Assembly (NCBI GenBank): GCA_964525965.1
Contig: CAZGKA010000114.1
Coordinates: forward strand, 1 to 19,416
Source of the DNA: Methanodesulfokora sp964525965
GTDB taxonomy: Archaea; Korarchaeota; Korarchaeia; Korarchaeales; Korarchaeaceae
Direction of reading: 5' to 3'
DNA length: 19,416 nucleotides
A program made the translations under genes and the position numbers. The notes beneath the pieces were generated by a model, which was not told the origin of the DNA, searched no databases, and saw only the letters and a list, made by a program, of their open reading frames with translations. Within the stretch, counting starts at the first letter, position 1; every line of letters starts with the position of its first letter. Below, piece by piece: positions 14,100 through 19,416 of this stretch.

Positions 14100-17000
14100 A
14101 TGGTATCTCTTGATGTGGACATGGATCTCGTCGACACCGAAGAGGTGCTGAGAAGCCTGAGGTACGACTTCTACAGATACGTTCAGGAGGCGGAGGAGCC
14201 TGACGAGACCGACGTCACGTTCGCGGACGTCATGCCCGAGATCTCCAATACATCGAGGGGGTACCTGGCCAGCGCCAAGCTCTACGGTCACCAGCTCAGG
14301 ACCGTGGAGGCCCTCAGATCCGGCAGGAACGTGATACTGATAAGCGGTGCTGGAAGCGGGAAGACGGAGGCCTGGTTCCTCTACGCTAAGGATGGAGCGA
14401 GAACGCTCGTCGTTTATCCCACGCTGGCTCTGGCCAACGATCAGATATCAAGGCTCAAGGAGTACTCCGAGGCCCTCGGACTCAAGGCCGAGGCGATGGA
14501 CTCCCTCAGAAGGCGACAGATAAGGAAGACCGACTTCGTGGCCTCCAGGCTTCACCTCCTCATAACGAATCCGGCCTTCCTGATGTCGGACATGAAGAGG
14601 TGGGTCTCGGGAGGACCCAAGATCCTTTACGGTTTTGTGGAGAGGATGGATCTCCTCGTGCTGGACGAGTTTGACTTCTACGATCCCAGATGCATAGCCC
14701 TCCTGATCTCGATGATCCGCCTCCTCAAGCTCCTGTCCCCTAAGAACTTCAGGATAGCAATTCTCACGGCCACTCTGGGAAACCCAGACGATCTGGCCAG
14801 AATGCTCACCGACATAAATGGTAGAGAGACTGAGGTGATAAGGGGCAGGCCGTTCAAACCTGAGAACAGGGTCTACGTCGTGCTGGGCAAGGATCTCAGG
14901 AGGGTGTGGGAGGAGGTCAGGGAGAGGAGGAGCGAGTTCAGCAGGGCTGAGGTCGGGAGAGATATCCTGGAAACCTTGGACGACTTCGAGGCCTTCAAGA
15001 GGAGGTACTACTCGGTGAGGGAGGTCGCCAAGTACCTCGGGATCTACCTCCCGGAGGCGGCTGTGGACCCGGCGGAGGTGGTGAGATGGTACGCCGAGGA
15101 CCGAGGCGTTACGATAGTCTTCACGCGCAGCATAAGATCGGCCGAGGAGCTCTACAACAGGTTGATATCCGAGCATCCCGAGGTCACCTCGAGCGTCGCC
15201 ACGCACCATCACCTCGTCGATAAGGAGAGGAGGGCTGAGATAGAGAGGCTGGCCAGGGAGGGGGTTGTGAAGGTTCTGATAAGCCCGAGAACCCTGGCTC
15301 AGGGGATAGACATAGGGAACGTGATCAGGATAGTCCATCTAGGACTTCCTCCATCTGTGAGGGAGTTTAGGCAGAGGGAGGGGAGAAAGGGGAGGAGGAA
15401 ATGGATAAAATACACTGAGACGGTCATATTTCCCTGGGGAAGCTGGGACAGGGAGCTTCTGCTGAGAGGAGTCGAGGCCCTGGAGAAGTGGAGCAATATG
15501 AGGTTGGAGATCGCCTTGGTCAACCCGGAGAACAAGTACTCAACGCTCTTCGAGGCCGTGTATAAGTTCATGTCACCTGCGCTCAGGCAGACCCTCAGCC
15601 AGGCTGAGATCGACCTCCTCAAGGACCTCGACCTCATCAGGGGAGCTGAGCTTACCAAGAGGGGAAAGAGGGTCTGGAGGAACCTGAACTTCTACGAATT
15701 CGCTCCTCCCTACGGAATAAAGAGGGTGATGCTCTCCTCCGATGGCCTGAGGTCCCTGCCCGACATAGGCTACTGCGACCTCGTCGAGAGGTTCCAAGTG
15801 GGTTGCATAGACTACAGCTCCGACGGAATGGTCTATAGCCTCAGGAGGAGGGGCCGCTACGTCACAGGGGTCGAGCTGGTCCCGATAACGAACTTCAGGG
15901 CCATAGATGACAAGTTTGGCTACACTTTGGAGGAGTACGAGAAGGTGAAGAGGTCCTGGGGTGAGGTGCCCGATCTGCTCGGGGATTACAGAAGGGGTAG
16001 GCTCCACTCCGAGGTCATCTGTGTGGTGGATCCCCCTGCATCGGGGTTTGGCCTGTACAGAAAGATGCCCAACAGGGTCTACTGGACCCTGAGCGGTCCT
16101 CTCAGGCCGATATCATCCGGAGACAGAACTTACTTCGTGAAGGACAGGAGGAGCCTGGAGGTCATAGCCGAGACGGGGGGAAGGTACTCGGACTACACCT
16201 ACGGCTACACCATAGAGCTTGATCCCGCCGAGGACCTGACCTGGCTCAGGATAGGGCTTGCGATGATGTGCGTGGTTCTGAGGCAGAGGTTCGGCATAGA
16301 TCTGGAGACCATAGCTTACGACGTGGTGAACGTCGGCAATAGAAAGCTCATGAGTGTGCACGAGCCCAGGTGTGCTGGGATCCTCGAGAGTATGGACTGG
16401 GAGCTCGTCAGGCAGGAGATCCTGAGCTTCGAGCCGGACGAGATGACCGAGATCCTCCTCATGCAGGTGGATGATCAGGCCCATCTGGAGTTCATCTCCT
16501 CGGGTGCCAGCTGGGATCTCGCCAAGAGGTATGCAGCGAGGGTCGTGGATTACATCATGGCCGAGAGGCGAATTCCCGTGGAGATCTCTGGTCTGAAGGT
16601 GTCGGTGCCGGTTCCATCCAGAGCCCTGAGGATCGCGTCTCTGGAAGCAATTCTGGTGGAGCTGGAGGACGTAAAAATTCTGTATCTGGCTCTTTTCGAT
16701 GGAGAGAACGTCCTGTTCAGCAGGTTCGTCAAGGAAGTTGCGGAGATCGTTGAATCGGATGAGAGAGTTCTGCCTGAGATCCAGAAAGCCCTGAACTCGG
16801 GTTTCACCCTCATAATATATGACCTAGACTCCCTCCTAGATGCCCTCAGGCCGGTGAGCCCTGGACTTTACTACATGATCCTGGGGATGAGGGGGTCCGG
16901 GAAGATCTCCGTTCTCAGGAACAGGGTCAGGGAGGTCCTCGGCGATCCGGTACCTCCGGATATATTGAGGTTTGTGGGGGACGAGAGGGTCCACCTGAAG

Positions 17001-17243
17001 GACGTGCTCTCCGAGATAGGGTCCAGCCATCAGATCCTGAGGAACAGGGGTTTTGGGAGATGGAGAAGCTTCACCAAGTTCCTCGAGGATAAGGTTAGGA
17101 GATATCTGGAGGATCGGGTCGTCTCGACCTACAAGCTGCACCTCTTCCTGAAAGAGGTGGAGAAAAGATCAGAAGGGCAACATCCTGGCTCTGGGATGAG
17201 GGAACCGGAGCATGGAGGGTATAGCGATTCCCAACAGCGATAG
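14100..17243 (+). CDS. Large superfamily 2 helicase, MrfA/Hrq1-like, with unassigned C-terminal half
   Basis: Probable ATP-driven DNA helicase or translocase, 1047 residues. RecA domain 1 has a Q-like LYGHQ (61-65), Walker A GAGSGKTE (83-90), VVYPTLALANDQ (104-115), ITNPAFLMSD (155-164), motif II DEFD (189-192) and motif III TAT (223-225). Domain 2 has TIVFTRS (338-344), ISPRTLAQGIDIG (394-406) and motif VI QREGRKGR (425-432). The TNP segment and the spacing resemble MrfA/Hrq1 repair helicases. Residues 440-1047 carry no motif I recognise; cysteines are scattered with no CxxC pair, so the zinc cluster of MrfA-type C-terminal domains seems missing. The start may be 14100 or Met8 (14121), which fits the TATA box as leaderless. 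Its last 75 bp overlap a convergent gene. A role in DNA repair or element defence is inference only. Confidence 0.85.
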   Translation: MVSLDVDMDLVDTEEVLRSLRYDFYRYVQEAEEPDETDVTFADVMPEISNTSRGYLASAKLYGHQLRTVEALRSGRNVILISGAGSGKTEAWFLYAKDGARTLVVYPTLALANDQISRLKEYSEALGLKAEAMDSLRRRQIRKTDFVASRLHLLITNPAFLMSDMKRWVSGGPKILYGFVERMDLLVLDEFDFYDPRCIALLISMIRLLKLLSPKNFRIAILTATLGNPDDLARMLTDINGRETEVIRGRPFKPENRVYVVLGKDLRRVWEEVRERRSEFSRAEVGRDILETLDDFEAFKRRYYSVREVAKYLGIYLPEAAVDPAEVVRWYAEDRGVTIVFTRSIRSAEELYNRLISEHPEVTSSVATHHHLVDKERRAEIERLAREGVVKVLISPRTLAQGIDIGNVIRIVHLGLPPSVREFRQREGRKGRRKWIKYTETVIFPWGSWDRELLLRGVEALEKWSNMRLEIALVNPENKYSTLFEAVYKFMSPALRQTLSQAEIDLLKDLDLIRGAELTKRGKRVWRNLNFYEFAPPYGIKRVMLSSDGLRSLPDIGYCDLVERFQVGCIDYSSDGMVYSLRRRGRYVTGVELVPITNFRAIDDKFGYTLEEYEKVKRSWGEVPDLLGDYRRGRLHSEVICVVDPPASGFGLYRKMPNRVYWTLSGPLRPISSGDRTYFVKDRRSLEVIAETGGRYSDYTYGYTIELDPAEDLTWLRIGLAMMCVVLRQRFGIDLETIAYDVVNVGNRKLMSVHEPRCAGILESMDWELVRQEILSFEPDEMTEILLMQVDDQAHLEFISSGASWDLAKRYAARVVDYIMAERRIPVEISGLKVSVPVPSRALRIASLEAILVELEDVKILYLALFDGENVLFSRFVKEVAEIVESDERVLPEIQKALNSGFTLIIYDLDSLLDALRPVSPGLYYMILGMRGSGKISVLRNRVREVLGDPVPPDILRFVGDERVHLKDVLSEIGSSHQILRNRGFGRWRSFTKFLEDKVRRYLEDRVVSTYKLHLFLKEVEKRSEGQHPGSGMREPEHGGYSDSQQR

Positions 17244-17570
17244 CAGGAACATCAGGAACATCGCCAGGAGGATCTCCACCACGATCGCTATTATGGCTAT
17301 GGCGAAGGCTTTGGCCCATCCGGTCTCAAATATCGCCTTGTAGACAGCTATCGTGGCGAAGAAACCAGCTATCTGGGATATCACCAGAGACATGGGCTCT
17401 AGAAGCCTCATCACAACGTAAGAAGCAACTATTCCGGCTAGTGTCGCCAGCATGGCCTTGGCGTAGGAGGTCCGCTCCTCCACAGCCCTGGCAGCCAGAA
17501 ACACTGGAAGGGAGGCCACAACCCAGATTATGAAGAACATCAGGAGGAGGACCACGAGCTCGAACAGCAT
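17169..17570 (-). CDS. Small four-helix membrane protein of unknown function
   Basis: The 133-residue protein is almost entirely hydrophobic, with likely membrane segments near 3-27, 38-58, 62-82 and 88-116. It ends in a short basic tail (PSMLRFPHPRARMLPF). I do not recognise the family. Its ATG at 17570 lies 1 nt after the epimerase stop (TGAAATG), so the two are probably cotranscribed and translationally coupled; a role in moving or attaching the sugar product across the membrane is possible but unproven. Its 3' end overlaps the convergent helicase gene by 75 bp; both readings of that stretch look plausible, the tail here following the last helix directly. Confidence 0.72.
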   Translation of the reverse strand: MLFELVVLLLMFFIIWVVASLPVFLAARAVEERTSYAKAMLATLAGIVASYVVMRLLEPMSLVISQIAGFFATIAVYKAIFETGWAKAFAIAIIAIVVEILLAMFLMFLLSLLGIAIPSMLRFPHPRARMLPF

Positions 17571-17571
17571 T

Positions 17572-18468
17572 TCACACGACCCTCAGAAACTTGGAGTAGT
17601 ATCTCTCTAAAATTCTAACGCCCTGCTCCACCGGGACCTGAGCCCTGAACCCGAGCACCTCCTCAGCTTTCGTTGTGTCAGCCAAGGTCCTCATCACGTA
17701 GTTCTTGATCTTGTTCTCGACGTACTTCACCCTGACTCCGGTGAGCCGAGCCATCTCGTTGAAGCTGACCTCTCTTCCGAAACCCACGTTGAATATCCCC
17801 TGAACATCGCTTTCCATCGCCAGCAGGAAGGCCCTCACCACATCGCCCACATAGATCAGATCCCTCGTCTGGGTTCCGTCCCCGTACACCTCGAAAGGCT
17901 CCTCCTTAAGCTTGGCCCACACCATCTGGGTCAGCACGTTGGCGTACCTGCCTTTGCTCTCCTCTCCCTCACCGTAAACGCTGAACAACCTGAGACCAAC
18001 GCTCTCAACTCCGTACATATCCCCGTACAACTGGGCCAACCTCTCCAAGTAGTAGCGGGCCTCCGTGTAGAAGTCGGTCACGAATATGGGCATGTCCTCC
18101 CTCCAGGGAAGGGGGTTTCCGTTGTATATGGAGGATGTCGAGGCGTACACAAGCTTGACTCCGTTCTCCTTGCAGTACTCCAGCACCTCGATCGCGTCCT
18201 CAACGACCTGAGTCACCAGCCTCCTGTCCTCCCTGTACATGGGGGAGCTGGAGTACATGCCGAGGTGAAATACACCGTCCACACGGTCCTTAACTTTCGT
18301 TACGTCTCCGCTCCTCCCCTTTATGAATCTGACGCCGTCAGGAAGCTTCTTCAGCGATCCCGTGTGAAGGCTATCTATTATTATCACTTCGTTGCCCTTT
18401 CTCATCAGCTCCCTGACCAGATTCGCTCCTATGAAGCCGAGTCCTCCCGTGACTATGTAGAGGGACAT
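17572..18468 (-). CDS. NAD-dependent nucleotide-sugar epimerase/dehydratase (extended SDR)
   Basis: Rossmann-fold enzyme that epimerises or dehydrates an NDP-sugar, feeding glycan synthesis for cell-surface glycoproteins or lipids. From ATG 18468 it has 298 residues. Visible are the NAD-binding TGGLGFIG (7-14), Asp32 at the end of strand 2 (typical for NAD rather than NADP), YASTSS (108-113), and the late motif YGDGTQTRDLIYVGDV (195-210). The catalytic YxxxK is YTEAR (134-138), with Arg in place of Lys. The start at 18468 is chosen because TTTAATA on the minus strand (18490-18496) lies 26 bp upstream, giving a leaderless mRNA; the frame is open to 18519 but that ATG is upstream of the promoter. 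The substrate cannot be named. Confidence 0.9.
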   Translation of the reverse strand: MSLYIVTGGLGFIGANLVRELMRKGNEVIIIDSLHTGSLKKLPDGVRFIKGRSGDVTKVKDRVDGVFHLGMYSSSPMYREDRRLVTQVVEDAIEVLEYCKENGVKLVYASTSSIYNGNPLPWREDMPIFVTDFYTEARYYLERLAQLYGDMYGVESVGLRLFSVYGEGEESKGRYANVLTQMVWAKLKEEPFEVYGDGTQTRDLIYVGDVVRAFLLAMESDVQGIFNVGFGREVSFNEMARLTGVRVKYVENKIKNYVMRTLADTTKAEEVLGFRAQVPVEQGVRILERYYSKFLRVV

Positions 18469-18489
18469 CGGGAAACCTATCGCCTCAAC

Positions 18490-18497
18490 TATTAAAC
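18490..18497 (-). promoter_or_regulatory. TATA box of the epimerase gene
   Basis: Read on the minus strand the sequence is GTTTAATA; its centre is about 26 bp upstream of the ATG at 18468, the classical distance for a leaderless archaeal mRNA. This fixes the gene start. Confidence 0.55.
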
Positions 18498-18565
18498 TTG
18501 ATACATGTTCAACGTCCATCGAAGTTTATGGAAAAGGTTATCTATGCGACCTGGAGGATATGTTG

Positions 18566-19416
18566 ATGAGGTTTTCTCTTCTCGCTCTCCTCCTGATCTT
18601 CCTGCTCCTGGTGCCCGTAGCGGAGGTCTCATGCTGCCCTCCCACCGGCGGTTACGTGGGTGCGATCTACAGACAGGCGGTCACCGAGCAGGAGGTCCTC
18701 AACTATCTCCAAAAGTCCGGAATAGCTGATCTCTTCAAAGTGGGGTTCTTCAAGTTCACGCCGTACTCCAACAGGAGCCTGAAGGCTGTCTTCATAGAGA
18801 TAGGACGGTTCTCCAACGGCAAACCTCTCAGAGCCTACGTAATTCCGGGATCCAGGTACACGCTGCTTCTGGTGGAGACCACGCCCAAACTTGATTTCTC
18901 CCCATTGAAGTTCGTTGAGTCCCTGCTCTCAGGTCTTCTAAACCCGGAAAACCTGGTGGAGGAGAGCGGGAGTCCGAACAACTACGTCCCTCCGACCCCC
19001 ATAGCTGACTGGGAGTATTCTGAAAACGGTGTGTACGTCAGGGTCAGCGTGCTGAAGTGTGGTCCTGCTCAGGTGACAGCTGTCAGGCCCAAGATCGATA
19101 AGGTCGCCGTCATAGCCAACGAGATAGATGCTAACCTCTCCCTGAGGATCATAGAGAATGCTCTGGAGAAGAAGGGAGTGGATGTTGAATACCTGGGCTG
19201 GAGAACTGACTCTCTCTCCAAGGCCATCAATTACAGAGCGGTGATCTTTCTTGGAGGACAGCTCGCTCCCGAGACAGGGAGGTTTGTGATGCCCGTCATA
19301 GGAAACCTCTCCTACACCCTGAGAGAGCCCAGGCATTGGTGCATCTACTCAACTACCTGGGGGATGGGATCGCTGGCGGTCGTCATAGCGGGGTTCGATA
19401 GGTACATGACCAAGGA
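18566..19416 (+). CDS. Secreted protein with S-layer-like segment, 5' part (runs off the window)
   Basis: I translated 283 codons, open at the window edge. The first 22 residues (MRFSLLALLLIFLLLVPVAE, then VS) are a clear Sec signal peptide, followed by CCPP; the residues before the cysteines do not make a good lipobox. The mature part is beta-rich and not recognised. The end, from VAVIANEIDANLSLRIIENA through VIFLGGQLAPETGRFVMPVI to VVIAGFDRYMTK, resembles the 'GGP...viaG.DR.GT' pattern of archaeal S-layer and cell-surface proteins, which suggests an envelope protein. The start is ATG 18566, 8 nt after GGAGG (18553-18557); ATG 18560 and TTG 18563 are too close to that SD. It diverges from the nucleotide-sugar enzyme. 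Confidence 0.8.
   Translation, partial: MRFSLLALLLIFLLLVPVAEVSCCPPTGGYVGAIYRQAVTEQEVLNYLQKSGIADLFKVGFFKFTPYSNRSLKAVFIEIGRFSNGKPLRAYVIPGSRYTLLLVETTPKLDFSPLKFVESLLSGLLNPENLVEESGSPNNYVPPTPIADWEYSENGVYVRVSVLKCGPAQVTAVRPKIDKVAVIANEIDANLSLRIIENALEKKGVDVEYLGWRTDSLSKAINYRAVIFLGGQLAPETGRFVMPVIGNLSYTLREPRHWCIYSTTWGMGSLAVVIAGFDRYMTK

Noticed and set aside
14448..15338. A 296-codon open frame on the minus strand inside the helicase gene.
   Set aside because: It is rich in His, Pro and Val as expected from reverse reading of this genome's coding sequence, and overlaps helicase motifs that are clearly real.
18469..18519. A 17-residue N-terminal extension of the epimerase starting at ATG 18519.
   Set aside because: It lies upstream of the TATA box and the Rossmann motif begins directly after the next methionine.

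Overview
The window reads as a gene-dense piece of an archaeal chromosome, probably from a hyperthermophilic or thermophilic member of the TACK group (Korarchaeota-like is my best guess, not proven). Supporting signs are the archaeal-type triosephosphate isomerase, the bifunctional fructose-1,6-bisphosphate aldolase/phosphatase, indolepyruvate:ferredoxin oxidoreductase IorAB, an archaeal SCP2-type thiolase, an Lrp/AsnC regulator, TATA boxes about 26 bp upstream of likely leaderless starts, GAGGTGATC-type Shine-Dalgarno (SD) sequences, and heavy use of AGG/AGA and ATA codons. I see no tRNA, rRNA, CRISPR array, insertion sequence or origin. No gap between genes exceeds about 215 bases.

Layout. 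(1) 1-3554, sugar phosphate and polyamine metabolism: the 5' third of a membrane pyrophosphatase (minus), triosephosphate isomerase (plus), the convergent aldolase/phosphatase, and an aminopropyltransferase (minus). TPI supplies DHAP and the aldolase/phosphatase turns triose phosphates into fructose 6-phosphate, so these two form the gluconeogenic trunk. (2) 3637-7178: seryl-tRNA synthetase, then a two-gene secretion-type unit, a divergent VirB11/TadA-like ATPase overlapping a FlaJ/TadC-like membrane protein, with no pilin beside it. (3) 7314-11315: iorA-iorB-thiolase, overlapping end to start, followed by an Lrp/AsnC regulator with its own promoter. This looks like a peptide and amino-acid fermentation operon. 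(4) 11399-14081: an unrecognised acidic protein, a convergent DHH phosphoesterase, and a divergent EamA/DMT transporter with a strong inverted repeat in its leader. (5) 14100-17243: a 1047-residue superfamily 2 helicase (MrfA/Hrq1-like N-terminal half, long unassigned C-terminal half), whose 3' end overlaps a convergent membrane-protein gene by 75 bp. (6) 17169-19416: that membrane protein follows a nucleotide-sugar epimerase/dehydratase, and a secreted S-layer-like protein gene diverges from them and runs off the window.

Promoter geometry is informative. In several places a TATA-like element lies about 26 bp before the start codon (tpiA, the Lrp gene, the DHH gene, the epimerase), which implies leaderless mRNAs. 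It moves two starts inward from the longest frame: the EamA transporter to 13194 and the epimerase to 18468. Several promoters carry inverted repeats that could be operators or leader hairpins, and these are listed under findings. No single fully new system is evident. The strongest candidates for a second look are the iorAB-thiolase coupling, the two-gene ATPase/TadC-like unit, the helicase with its uncharacterised C-terminal half, and the inverted repeats at 11324-11374 and 13131-13171.
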